Shown here: positions 13,557 to 20,421 of the stretch, one piece after another
How positions within the stretch are numbered: the stretch's first letter is position 1
Layout of the letters: each line of letters begins with the position of its first letter
Source: a virus
Direction: 5' to 3' (one strand)
DNA: 50,895 bases
Virus record (IMG/VR): IMGVR_UViG_3300023443_000116
Location: 1-50,895 of that record
Position numbers and translations under genes: made by a program
The notes under the pieces: model-generated
Databases searched by the model: none
Told to the model about the DNA's origin: nothing
What the model saw: only the letters and a program-made list of their open reading frames with translations

Positions 13557-14308
13557 TGACAGATGAAATTAAAGATAGAACGATTGCAAATGCAAGAGAA
13601 CGAGCATTGGGAAAAGAAGCCGTAGGACCGACTTATATTCCTTTCGGCACCGAATCAAGATTACTAGGTGGCCCCAAACTATTCGCTGCTTTCTCCAAAT
13701 TCCAAGGTGCTGTTGGTAAAATAGGCAGAGCTAGCCAAGGACAAATAGGTCACCAACAATATAAATATGCTCCGCTTGAGGTTGTGGTTGAAGCTATTAA
13801 GAAACCAATGGCAGATAACGGCTTATCATACACACAAATGCTTAGTGAAAACAAGGTGTCAACGTTCCTGTTCCATGAAAGCGGAGAGATATTAGAAAAC
13901 GTCAATATATTTCCTGAATGGGCAATGGAAGATAGCTCTGATCGTGGGGAGCCAATGCAACGTGCCGGGATTAAACATACTTACATGCGGAGGTATGCTT
14001 TGCTTAGTTTAATTGGGCAATCGCCAGATGATGAGGATTCCGATGGTGCTAATAAAAAAGCAACTACAGTGAGTAAGGAAAAGAAAGCTGCTGAGAAGCT
14101 TAGAAAGGATTTGATGGGGTGTACCACCGAAGACGAGTTAGTTGCGCTCTGGGACGCGTCTGAACCAATCCTAGCTGGTATTAAAAAAGTATCCCCGGAT
14201 AAAGCTTACAGGGCTTTGAACAAAGTTTACAATGACCAGCTAAACAACTTACGGCTGCCTGAAGATACTGTTGAGGATATAGGACGGGATGAAGAAGTCG
14301 GCGACTAA
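13556..14308 (+). CDS. erf: ERF-family single-strand annealing protein
   Basis: 250 residues. The ERF core is clear: LFAAFSKFQGAVGKIGRASQ, then YKYAPLEVVVEAIKKPMADN, then LSYTQMLSEN and AGIKHTYMRRYALLSLIGQS. These proteins anneal complementary single strands for phage recombination and genome circularisation. The C-terminal 75 residues are variable and acidic. No exonuclease partner is evident in the window. Confidence 0.9.
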   Translation: MTDEIKDRTIANARERALGKEAVGPTYIPFGTESRLLGGPKLFAAFSKFQGAVGKIGRASQGQIGHQQYKYAPLEVVVEAIKKPMADNGLSYTQMLSENKVSTFLFHESGEILENVNIFPEWAMEDSSDRGEPMQRAGIKHTYMRRYALLSLIGQSPDDEDSDGANKKATTVSKEKKAAEKLRKDLMGCTTEDELVALWDASEPILAGIKKVSPDKAYRALNKVYNDQLNNLRLPEDTVEDIGRDEEVGD

Positions 14309-14876
14309 ACTAGAAAAGGCACACCTGACAAGGATAGCTGAAATGGAAACGTGGAAACAAATACCAGGATACGGGGGTCATTACAGGGCCTCATCGCTAG
14401 GGCGAATTAAATCTCTCCCGCGCATAGTTAGGAAACGCCACCAGCATGGGAAAATTATGTCCCAAAAATATGGTGAACAAATATTATTTCCTCAAAAGCC
14501 AGATAGGGACGGGTACTTTCATGTTCATTTGTCAGTTGACGGAGTTAAAATTAACCGCACGGTTCACCGTCTTGTTTTGGAGGCGTTCACGGGGCCACGA
14601 CCAGATGGAATGGAATCTTGCCACAACAACAGCAACCCTACAGACAATCGACCAGAGAATCTAAGGTGGGATACCCACGCTAACAACAACGGTGATCGGT
14701 TAAGACGGGGCAATTATGCAACAGGCGAAAATCACCCGATGTCAAAACTTTCTGACAGGTGTGTTGCCACTATATACAGGAGTGGGTTGAGCGCGAAAGA
14801 GATAGTCCTTAAATATCGCATATCAAAAACACAAGCACACCGAATAATTAACGGCAACCACGGGGCTTTAAGATGA
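14289..14876 (+). CDS. NUMOD4-HNH homing endonuclease inserted ahead of ref
   Basis: 195 residues if started at ATG 14289; ATG 14343, with AAGGATAGCTGAA upstream, is probably the native start. From residue 19 comes NUMOD4 (WKQIPGYGGHYRASSLGRIK), then an HNH core (VHRLVLEAFTG, ESCHNNSNPTDN, PENLRWDT), then a C-terminal HTH-like segment (LSAKEIVLKYRISKTQAHRI). The first 18 residues match the first 18 of the downstream Ref protein (11 identical), so the endonuclease lies in a duplicated 5' end of ref. Such enzymes cleave related phages lacking the insertion. Confidence 0.88.
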   Translation: MKKSATKLEKAHLTRIAEMETWKQIPGYGGHYRASSLGRIKSLPRIVRKRHQHGKIMSQKYGEQILFPQKPDRDGYFHVHLSVDGVKINRTVHRLVLEAFTGPRPDGMESCHNNSNPTDNRPENLRWDTHANNNGDRLRRGNYATGENHPMSKLSDRCVATIYRSGLSAKEIVLKYRISKTQAHRIINGNHGALR

Positions 14877-15160
14877 AAAAACGCCCGAACAAACTCGAAC
14901 AGTTTCACCTTCAGCGCATAAAGGAAATAGGATGCCTAGCTTGCGGCCAAGTGGCGGTCATACATCACTTGCTCCGCGCACCCAAGAGAAGGTCGTGGCG
15001 TTGGACGGCTCCTTTGTGCGCGAGGCATCATAATATGTCTAATGATAGTGTTCATTTATCTGGGGTGGGAGAGGTAGAGTGGTTCGCATCCAAAGACTAC
15101 CCTGATATTGTTAAATGGGCTGAAGAACAGTGGGAGATTAGCAAGGGGAAATTCGTATGA
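14873..15160 (+). CDS. ref: Ref-type HNH nuclease (recombination enhancement)
   Basis: 95 residues: GCLACGQVAVIHHLLR gives a CxxC and tandem histidines, PLCARHHNM the second Cys/His cluster, followed by SVHLSGVGEVEW. This matches the C-terminal domain of P1 Ref, a RecA-dependent nuclease, in the short form common in phages. It overlaps the endonuclease gene by ATGA and is intact despite that insertion. Works plausibly with ERF and RuvC. Confidence 0.78.
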   Translation: MKKRPNKLEQFHLQRIKEIGCLACGQVAVIHHLLRAPKRRSWRWTAPLCARHHNMSNDSVHLSGVGEVEWFASKDYPDIVKWAEEQWEISKGKFV

Positions 15161-15249
15161 CTTGTTTCACTTTTATTATTCCCTTAGCTGTTTTAGTTTT
15201 CTTGTTAGCTTTTGAGTTAGTTTTCAGAGTGTGGAGAGATGGATTATAA
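15157..15249 (+). CDS. 30-residue single-pass membrane microprotein
   Basis: ATGA overlap with ref and an AAGGGG site upstream. MTCF then TFIIPLAVLVFLLAFELVF is a single hydrophobic segment with a basic RVWRDGL end. Same size and layout as the microproteins at 2370, 8535 and 18573. Confidence 0.55.
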   Translation: MTCFTFIIPLAVLVFLLAFELVFRVWRDGL

Positions 15250-15262
15250 TGGAGAATAAGTA

Positions 15263-15472
15263 ATGAAATTTTGCAAAGACTGTAAATATTATCTTAGCGA
15301 AGATGACGACCCATTTTATGCTAAGTGTGGGCATGACAAAGCACAGACAAAATTTGATAGTAGGCACATGGTAAACGGGAGCCCTATAAAAATTGATTAT
15401 AATTATTGCACAGATATGCGCATCTACCGCGATTTGTGCAGTAAAAAAGCAAAACTTTTTGAGGCTAAGTAA
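15263..15472 (+). CDS. Cysteine-rich small protein
   Basis: 69 residues. MKFCKDCKYYLSEDDDPFYA has CxxC; KCGHD, YNYCTDMR and DLCSKKAKLFE supply further cysteines, in the order of a widespread phage zinc-binding family (CxxCkyy...KC.h...C..R...C). Function unknown. Stop overlaps next start (TAATG). Confidence 0.7.
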   Translation: MKFCKDCKYYLSEDDDPFYAKCGHDKAQTKFDSRHMVNGSPIKIDYNYCTDMRIYRDLCSKKAKLFEAK

Positions 15473-15627
15473 TGGAAAGCGCCTACGTTAAATATGAAAT
15501 CAGGATAAACGGCAAGCGAAGCCATGATGTGTCTTGGGAGAACGGTAGCGAAGACCACATACGGTCTAATGTTGCATTGCAGTTTGATGTTCCTGAATCA
15601 GAGATAGAGGTGAGGCGAATTGACTGA
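15472..15627 (+). CDS. Hypothetical 51-residue protein
   Basis: It starts MESAYVKYEIRINGKRSHDV with TAATG coupling to the preceding gene, and ends EIEVRRID. Beta-strand-like throughout. It overlaps the TTG start of the next gene by eight bases. Confidence 0.6.
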   Translation: MESAYVKYEIRINGKRSHDVSWENGSEDHIRSNVALQFDVPESEIEVRRID

Positions 15628-15826
15628 AAAACCATATTATATATTGGTCCCGAATAGAAACAATGCATGGTCTGGCATTTTTCAATGGTACAACACAAAC
15701 AAAGAACCTATGGCAGCTTTAGCGGAAGCTACAGCGCTGTATTCAGATGAAACCTACTGGGCGTGGGGCATAAGAATAGGCATAATCAATAATGGAATAC
15801 TAGATTTCAGGTGTTTATATGACTGA
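15620..15826 (+). CDS. Hypothetical protein (TTG start)
   Basis: 68 residues from TTG 15620 with GAGGTGAGGCGAA upstream; no ATG fits as well. Starts MTEKPYYILVPNRNNAWSGI. Aromatic-rich. Overlaps the DUF1367 gene by eight bases. Confidence 0.6.
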   Translation: MTEKPYYILVPNRNNAWSGIFQWYNTNKEPMAALAEATALYSDETYWAWGIRIGIINNGILDFRCLYD

Positions 15827-16259
15827 TTTTTATTTCATTAAAAAGCTTGAAGGCTTTGTCCCCTCTGATTCCAACACCCAGGAAAAGGTCAGGAAGTATA
15901 AGCTTGGCAGTATACTCAGATGTGGTAATATCAAAGTTCCTCGCAATCCAAAGTTCCATCGTAAGGGAATGGCCTTGTTGCATTTAGCTTATGAGAACCA
16001 GGATGAATATTCAAGGTTTGAAGATTTCTATAACGTTATGAAAATCCGTGTTGGCTATGTGGATTATATTACCTATCTAGAGAAAACCATAGCAATACCA
16101 AAGTCTTTTGCATTTGATAAAATGGATAATATTAAATTTGAAAAGGTGTATAATGCTTTGCGGGCTGTGATACTTGAGGACGTAATGGAAGGTGTGGACG
16201 CTGGCAGTATGGATAGAGAAGTTCTCAACCGTGTCAGGGAGTTTATGGATGCAAATTAA
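15819..16259 (+). CDS. DUF1367 protein
   Basis: 146 residues. KYKLGSILRCGNIKVPRNPK then FHRKGMALLHLAYEN is the DUF1367 signature; ITYLEKTIAIPKSFAFDKMD and a C-terminal helix complete it. DUF1367 proteins occur near recombination genes in lambdoid and other phages, as here after erf and ref. Function unproven. Confidence 0.78.
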   Translation: MTDFYFIKKLEGFVPSDSNTQEKVRKYKLGSILRCGNIKVPRNPKFHRKGMALLHLAYENQDEYSRFEDFYNVMKIRVGYVDYITYLEKTIAIPKSFAFDKMDNIKFEKVYNALRAVILEDVMEGVDAGSMDREVLNRVREFMDAN

Positions 16260-16446
16260 AACCGTAAAAGATTTGATTGATTTCAAAAACATGGGCCGTA
16301 CAGAACGTCCGGGTGGGGAATACTATGAGAAAATATATTATTATGAATATACATTAGAACAATTGGACCCTTTATTTAACTTTGTGGAGAAGATATTAGG
16401 GGAAGGATATTACCGTGACAAGCCAAAGAAAGGAACAGAAAAATGA
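16249..16446 (+). CDS. Hypothetical 65-residue protein
   Basis: ATG 16249 (AGGGAGTTTATGG upstream) is preferred over a longer overlapping frame. MQIKTVKDLIDFKNMG is followed by tyrosine-rich YYEKIYYYEYTLEQL and a final basic tail. Not recognised. Confidence 0.55.
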   Translation: MQIKTVKDLIDFKNMGRTERPGGEYYEKIYYYEYTLEQLDPLFNFVEKILGEGYYRDKPKKGTEK

Positions 16447-16628
16447 GAATGTTTTTAGGACTATCAGGCTTGGCAATTGCCTTTCTGACACTAGCTTTTG
16501 AACTGGTCGCCTTTCTTTGGCTGGGCGTTAACGACTTTATAAACCCTTACACGATGTGGGGGTTGCTTGGTTTCCCCCTTGGTTTAGCGGTGGCTTATTT
16601 GGGGGATCAAAAGTGGGTGGGTGAGTGA
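16443..16628 (+). CDS. Two-pass membrane protein
   Basis: 61 residues: MRMFLGLSGLAIAFLTLAFE first segment, a loop with NDFINPYTMW, then LLGFPLGLAVAYL as the second. Overlaps both neighbours. Unknown early membrane protein. Confidence 0.65.
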   Translation: MRMFLGLSGLAIAFLTLAFELVAFLWLGVNDFINPYTMWGLLGFPLGLAVAYLGDQKWVGE

Positions 16629-16843
16629 TGGGTAAGTGGAACAATACAGAAAATGTTGCAGAGCTTCATAAACAAATTAACACCCTCCAATCCTCCTTAG
16701 AAGCCAGCAGGGAGAGGGAGAAGGAATTGGAGATCGAGGTTAATCATTGGTGGCAAGAGGCAAAAGAGATTTGTGAAAATGAGGGATTAGATTTTACGAT
16801 AGCGAAACCTTACCCTCCAACCACCCAACCAGAGGGTAAGTAA
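16628..16843 (+). CDS. Hypothetical coiled-coil protein
   Basis: 71 residues from ATG 16628 (GTG 16625 is possible). Residues 8-45 form a likely coiled coil (LHKQINTLQSSLEASREREK), then a proline-rich tail. Adjacent to the next gene without a gap. Confidence 0.6.
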   Translation: MGKWNNTENVAELHKQINTLQSSLEASREREKELEIEVNHWWQEAKEICENEGLDFTIAKPYPPTTQPEGK

Positions 16844-17176
16844 ATGAGCTTTGATTATTGGAAAGAATGTATTGCCGGGGCGTTTGATGATGTGGGGATA
16901 ACTGCAAACGCGGAACAAATAAAAATCGTAGCGGATTGGGTTGAGGGCGCACACGACAATTTCGGACTTGCAACAGGACTAGACGTTGCTGACCAAAACC
17001 TTGCCGCCAGCCGGGAGCGTAAAATCAAAGAAGCGAAGGCCGAAACCGAACTTGAGAAACAAAAGATACATTGTAGAGAATGTGATGGCAACGGACGAAT
17101 AACCACGCAAGGCCCTTATCATAGTTCAAATTCTGAATGTTGGAAATGTCATGGAGAGGGTCGACACACCCCTTAA
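16844..17176 (+). CDS. Phage protein with DnaJ-type zinc motif
   Basis: 110 residues. MSFDYWKECIAGAFDDVGIT and QIKIVADWVEGAHDNFGLAT match a widespread phage family. The C-terminus carries CRECDGNGR and CWKCHGEGR, two CxxCxGxG units as in DnaJ zinc domains. Probable zinc-binding chaperone-like or adaptor protein; function unknown. Confidence 0.78.
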   Translation: MSFDYWKECIAGAFDDVGITANAEQIKIVADWVEGAHDNFGLATGLDVADQNLAASRERKIKEAKAETELEKQKIHCRECDGNGRITTQGPYHSSNSECWKCHGEGRHTP

Positions 17177-17195
17177 CAAGAAGGAGTAGATAGAT

Positions 17196-17648
17196 ATGAA
17201 GGAAAAAACCTGCAAAATCTGCGGAAAAGTAAAGCCCATTGAGGACTATCACCGTCACAAGCTAATGCTCAGTGGTTATTTAAACCAATGCAAAGTTTGC
17301 ATAAATGCCCGAGCACGCGCACACAGAGCGGCCAACATTGAGGAACTTCGTAAGCGCGACATTTGGCGGAACAAAAACCAGCCCCATCGGCGGAAAGCTA
17401 ATTTCGTCCGATCTAAAAATTGGCTAAAGCGAAACCCTGAAAAAGCTAAGGCCCACGATGCCTTAAATGGTGCGGTCCGAAGTGGACGGATAAAAAGGCT
17501 ACCTTGCGAAATTTGCGGAAGCGGAAAGGTCCACGGCCACCACGAAGACTATTCAAAGCCTCTCGACGTTATTTGGCTTTGCTCAATCCACCACGCGCAA
17601 ATCCACCGGGTCGGCGCAGAAAAGTTACTAGAAGGCCAAAGTAAATGA
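17196..17648 (+). CDS. HNH endonuclease
   Basis: 150 residues. An N-terminal CKICGKVKP...QCKVCIN zinc finger is followed by a long basic helix and an HNH core CEICGSGKVHGHHEDYSKPL then WLCSIHHAQIHR. A free-standing homing or accessory nuclease. A good AAGGAG site precedes it. Unlike the insertions at 14289 and 33134, no duplicated gene start was found around it. Confidence 0.85.
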   Translation: MKEKTCKICGKVKPIEDYHRHKLMLSGYLNQCKVCINARARAHRAANIEELRKRDIWRNKNQPHRRKANFVRSKNWLKRNPEKAKAHDALNGAVRSGRIKRLPCEICGSGKVHGHHEDYSKPLDVIWLCSIHHAQIHRVGAEKLLEGQSK

Positions 17649-17932
17649 CTAAATATCTTACCGATGCTGAGATTGGTAAAATCATAGCCGAAATAATTGA
17701 TGAAATGCCCGTAGTAAACATGGCTAAATTTGCTTCCCTGCGTGACCAAGCCAAAGCCTACAATACCGTTAAGGCTGAACGGGATGCGCTTTATAAGCTG
17801 ATTATGGAGGCCAAGGCTATTGACAGCACTATTTTTAGTGACGGTCCTAAGATGCGTTCTTTTAAACAAGGCCAAGATTTTACAATCCTGAAACTGAAAG
17901 CCCAAGCTAAAACCATAAGGGGTGAAGGATGA
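17645..17932 (+). CDS. Hypothetical helical protein
   Basis: 95 residues, starting MTKYLTDAEIGKIIAEIIDE, almost wholly helical with a basic C-terminus. Overlaps the HNH gene by ATGA and the next gene. Not recognised. Confidence 0.6.
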   Translation: MTKYLTDAEIGKIIAEIIDEMPVVNMAKFASLRDQAKAYNTVKAERDALYKLIMEAKAIDSTIFSDGPKMRSFKQGQDFTILKLKAQAKTIRGEG

Positions 17933-18234
17933 TGGCCATACCAAAACAAGCCCAACCCATAGCTGATTATATAAGGGAGAGGACGATTAGACCCTCTATG
18001 GAACAAATAGTATCTGGTTATTGTAATCTGAGAATAGGAGCGGCTCAGTGTTGCCCCATGGGTTTGCTGGAAATCGCCACTCACCCCAGACCCTTTGAAA
18101 GACACCATTTTCGTTGGTTACCAAGCGGGTTTACCAAAAAATCAATTCGGGCTTTTGGAAAATGGTGGGACAGCCAAACCGACCCGCAATCCGCCATGAA
18201 CGCAATCTGGCCAGCAAACCCCATAAGAGGATGA
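17929..18234 (+). CDS. Hypothetical protein
   Basis: 101 residues (ATG 17929, or ATG 17932). Begins MMAIPKQAQPIADYIRERTI; a central CNLRIGAAQCCPMGLLEIA is conserved-looking and cysteine-rich; a tryptophan-rich second half includes HHFRWLPSGF and GKWWDSQ. Unknown function. Confidence 0.6.
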   Translation: MMAIPKQAQPIADYIRERTIRPSMEQIVSGYCNLRIGAAQCCPMGLLEIATHPRPFERHHFRWLPSGFTKKSIRAFGKWWDSQTDPQSAMNAIWPANPIRG

Positions 18235-18238
18235 AACC

Positions 18239-18541
18239 ATGAGTGAAAAATTAAGTGAAGAAACCCTTTTAATTGCACGCCATCTTACGGTTGCTCGTGT
18301 TCAGGATTTGCTTCTAGGAATGATGTTAAGAGCCTCCAATAGTGGCTATTCTATGGATATTTTCGACAAGCGTTTAGGATGGAAACCGGGAAAAATAACA
18401 GAAAAAGTTTATTCAGGGGACATTTCTTTAGATGATCTTTCAGACATTGCGCGGGCCTTTTGTTGCAAGCCAATATACGGGACAGAATCTATAGGCACTG
18501 TTGATTACGACTTCAAAAAGCAAGCGAAGAAAACCCCATGA
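18239..18541 (+). CDS. XRE-like helix-turn-helix protein
   Basis: 100 residues. The segment DIFDKRLGWKPGKITEKVYS then GDISLDDLSDIARAF has the spacing of XRE-family helices 1-5, with the usual leucine-rich fifth helix. N-terminal 35 residues are helical. Possibly the second regulator of the rightward operon. Stop overlaps an 11-codon frame. Confidence 0.6.
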   Translation: MSEKLSEETLLIARHLTVARVQDLLLGMMLRASNSGYSMDIFDKRLGWKPGKITEKVYSGDISLDDLSDIARAFCCKPIYGTESIGTVDYDFKKQAKKTP

Positions 18542-18573
18542 CCTCATATATTAAGACGATACAGGATAAATAA
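18538..18573 (+). CDS. Possible 11-residue coupling peptide
   Basis: The ATG overlaps the previous stop (ATGA) and its TAA overlaps the next ATG (TAATG); it reads MTSYIKTIQDK. It would hand ribosomes from the HTH gene to the membrane microprotein. No independent evidence of function. Confidence 0.3.
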   Translation: MTSYIKTIQDK

Positions 18574-18659
18574 TGTTTGAACTATTAAGCCCAATACAAT
18601 GGTCTATAGGATTCACTTTTTTCCTGTTCTGGCTTATATGGTTGTTGGGGGATAGATAA
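18573..18659 (+). CDS. 28-residue single-pass membrane microprotein
   Basis: ACAGGATAAATA precedes ATG 18573. MFELLSPIQWSIGFTFFLFW then LIWLLGDR is a single tryptophan/phenylalanine-rich hydrophobic segment. It belongs with the microproteins at 2370, 8535 and 15157. Confidence 0.55.
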   Translation: MFELLSPIQWSIGFTFFLFWLIWLLGDR

Positions 18660-18667
18660 AGGAGTGT

Positions 18668-18721
18668 GGCCCCGGCACAGTTTGTTGGGTGTTACAGCGA
18701 GGAGGAGAAAGTGCCGAGGCC
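18668..18721 (+). other. Structured RNA element C
   Basis: GGCCCCGGCAC (18668-18678) pairs with GTGCCGAGGCC (18711-18721) with a single mismatch, around a 32-nt loop that contains GAGGAGGAG. No U-run follows. Like elements A and B it lies between a gene end and the next ribosome binding site. The purine-rich loop looks like a strong Shine-Dalgarno but only a seven-codon frame follows it. Confidence 0.55.
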
Positions 18722-18746
18722 GAGGGGAAATTAGAAAGGAAATATA

Positions 18747-18932
18747 ATGAGCATAATGACTTGCATTAAATGTGACCGATATATTGATACCGATTACGAT
18801 GTCGAAGGGATTTGGGTTGATAAAAAAGGAAGCCCATCACATGACGATCCTTGGGACCTTGTTTGCTCTAAATGTGTAGAAAACCATTTCACTCCTGAAC
18901 AAATGGAAGTTTACGATAATGTATATTGGTAA
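18747..18932 (+). CDS. Zinc-ribbon protein, last gene of rightward operon
   Basis: 61 residues: MTCIKCDRYIDTDYDVEGIW then LVCSKCVENHF, two CxxC pairs about 34 residues apart. A common small phage family. Its stop abuts the end of the convergent lysis gene with no spacer. Confidence 0.7.
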   Translation: MSIMTCIKCDRYIDTDYDVEGIWVDKKGSPSHDDPWDLVCSKCVENHFTPEQMEVYDNVYW

Positions 18933-19172
18933 TTATTCTTCTCCGCAGTTAAGGATGTGAAGAGCGTTGTCATCACCGACAGATTCCATGAAATTCTCAA
19001 AGCCTTCAGGCCAGTCTAAATCAGCAAGCCAGTCTTTTGTTTCGTCATCCATGGTGAGAGGTTCATGCCAATAGCATGTCAGATCAGTCTTTACCTTGAT
19101 AGCTCCTGTTATGCCACAGCCGCTTAACAACAAGGATATAAGGATGATTCTAATCATTGATGTTGCATTCAT
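18933..19172 (-). CDS. Lysis-cassette lipoprotein (spanin-like candidate)
   Basis: 79 residues. MIRIILISLLLSGCG is a lipoprotein signal with lipobox LSGC, giving a mature acidic protein of about 60 residues with three further cysteines in total. GAGGG lies upstream of ATG 19172; ATG 19157 is the alternative. Position at the end of holin and endolysin genes and partial overlap with an exported protein recall Rz/Rz1 organisation, so an outer-membrane spanin role is inferred, not shown. Confidence 0.65.
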   Translation of the reverse strand: MNATSMIRIILISLLLSGCGITGAIKVKTDLTCYWHEPLTMDDETKDWLADLDWPEGFENFMESVGDDNALHILNCGEE

Positions 19173-19476
19173 TGGAGTAAACCCTCATTTCATCAACAAC
19201 TTCAAATAGGATATCACCCATGTTAGCATCACCCCACTGGTCAATGTGTCTGGGGTTGTCGCGCTGGTCTTTTTCAAACTCTACCATTCGACTATATTCA
19301 CGTTCAATTTCGTCTGCCCAATGGGGAAGCAAATTTACTATGCGCTCTGACTGGCAATTATCTCTGAGAGTATAGTTAAGTTCTGCACTATAAGCTGTGC
19401 TAAAGCCTATCAAGATGCTCACGGTTAGTGCGTTTCGGAGAATCTTTTCTAATCTTCTTGGCTTTCTTCCTTGCAT
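19150..19476 (-). CDS. Exported protein of lysis cassette (spanin partner candidate)
   Basis: 108 residues with a basic N-terminus (RKPRRLEKILRN), a hydrophobic segment ALTVSILIGFSTAYSA that could be a signal peptide or anchor, then an acidic periplasmic-type region. GGGAGACA precedes ATG 19476. It overlaps both the preceding gene and the lipoprotein gene, as inner spanins do, but lacks a clear long coiled coil. Confidence 0.6.
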   Translation of the reverse strand: MQGRKPRRLEKILRNALTVSILIGFSTAYSAELNYTLRDNCQSERIVNLLPHWADEIEREYSRMVEFEKDQRDNPRHIDQWGDANMGDILFEVVDEMRVYSNECNIND

Positions 19477-19606
19477 TGTCTCCCGCCTTCATCTGTTTAA
19501 GTTCAACCTCACGGGCTCCAGTCTTCTTGTCTTCGGACCGTTGTAACCCGCCGAGTATCTTTCCGATAACTCCAAAGAGGTTTTTAAGTAGTCCTATAAA
19601 GCCCAT
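19400..19606 (-). CDS. Lysis-region amphipathic protein
   Basis: 68 residues. The first 20 (MGFIGLLKNLFGVIGKILGG) form a hydrophobic/amphipathic helix; the rest is strongly basic. The gene starts by ATGA overlap with the holin candidate and overlaps the next gene by 77 bases in another frame. It may be a membrane-perturbing lysis accessory; function inferred from context only. Confidence 0.6.
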   Translation of the reverse strand: MGFIGLLKNLFGVIGKILGGLQRSEDKKTGAREVELKQMKAGDNARKKAKKIRKDSPKRTNREHLDRL

Positions 19607-19770
19607 CAGTCATTGGCCGGTGCAGCATACACACCAATGGCACTTAACAGACCCAGAACAGCAGTTTGGATTTCAGGACCGTCCATACCTTCAGGCAAGA
19701 CACCAAAGTTAATGATTGCGGCCACAATCAAGCCAACGACCATCCCGATAATCTTTGAATATTTTTTCAT
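19606..19770 (-). CDS. Putative holin, 54 residues
   Basis: AGGAGTAATGACG precedes ATG 19770. Two hydrophobic segments (SKIIGMVVGLIVAAII and AVLGLLSAIGVYA) are separated by a short acidic loop with PEGMDGPE, after a basic MKKYSK start: the layout of small two-span holins. It directly follows the endolysin gene. Confidence 0.65.
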   Translation of the reverse strand: MKKYSKIIGMVVGLIVAAIINFGVLPEGMDGPEIQTAVLGLLSAIGVYAAPAND

Positions 19771-19781
19771 CGTCATTACTC

Positions 19782-20192
19782 CTATTTATATGAATAAATG
19801 ATGGCTGGTAGTTTCGTGTATGCCACCCTCTTATCCAGGTGAAGGAAGGTATCTCCTATTCCTACCGTCCAGTCAAGATACAGGGCCATACGCATTAGTA
19901 AATGTAAGTCCCTGCTGTTTGGCCGTGCAATATCAACCGCACAGCAGTCAGTCTTGTATTTCTTGTTGCCAATCAAGTGGAAGGAGTTCACAGAGGCTTG
20001 GTAACCCCTCCTCAGAAGCCATCTCACCTTTTCCTGTGACCTGCACCCATCTGTAACGATCATGGGCTTGGCATAGCGCTCACGGAGGTTATCCAGTTCT
20101 GTTATAAATCCGGGCTGAAGCTTGACTTCTCCTGTAATAGAATCAGCAAACTCGGCTTCTGTAAAATATTTCTTGTCGCTTAAGTAGGACAC
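19782..20192 (-). CDS. Endolysin, peptidase M15 family
   Basis: 136 residues. Zinc ligands are visible: His72 in NSFHLIGN, Asp87 in CCAVDIA and His118 in TFLHLDKR, with GCRS at 49-52 before them. This is the M15A/M15_3 metallopeptidase pattern; the enzyme cuts peptidoglycan peptide cross-links. No signal peptide, so export depends on the holin. Followed by holin and spanin-like genes. Confidence 0.88.
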   Translation of the reverse strand: MSYLSDKKYFTEAEFADSITGEVKLQPGFITELDNLRERYAKPMIVTDGCRSQEKVRWLLRRGYQASVNSFHLIGNKKYKTDCCAVDIARPNSRDLHLLMRMALYLDWTVGIGDTFLHLDKRVAYTKLPAIIYSYK

Positions 20193-20410
20193 TTCTCTTC
20201 CAAAGTCGTTTTTATAAATGGGGCAAGTCTAGCAGAAAAATTCTCACCCTCAGTTTTGAACTTAAAATCAAATTCCATATCACGTTCCTGAGTCGCTAAA
20301 GTGACACCAGAGCCGATAAAATCTCCACGCCAACTTTTGGCAAGATGAAATATTTGATTGTCTAGTTGTGAATTCAGACCATCAGGATATTTTAGTTTGA
20401 CTGTAATCAT
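20180..20410 (-). CDS. Hypothetical protein upstream of endolysin
   Basis: 76 residues, starting MITVKLKYPDGLNSQLDNQI behind AAGGAGATTAATA, beta-rich with a central DMEFDFKFKTEGE. Overlaps the endolysin start by 13 bases. Not recognised. Confidence 0.65.
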   Translation of the reverse strand: MITVKLKYPDGLNSQLDNQIFHLAKSWRGDFIGSGVTLATQERDMEFDFKFKTEGENFSARLAPFIKTTLEEKCPT

Positions 20411-20421
20411 TATTAATCTCC

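Noticed and set aside
18700-18740. GTG frame after GAGGAGGAGAAA
   Set aside because: Only seven codons long; the purine block is more plausibly part of the hairpin loop.
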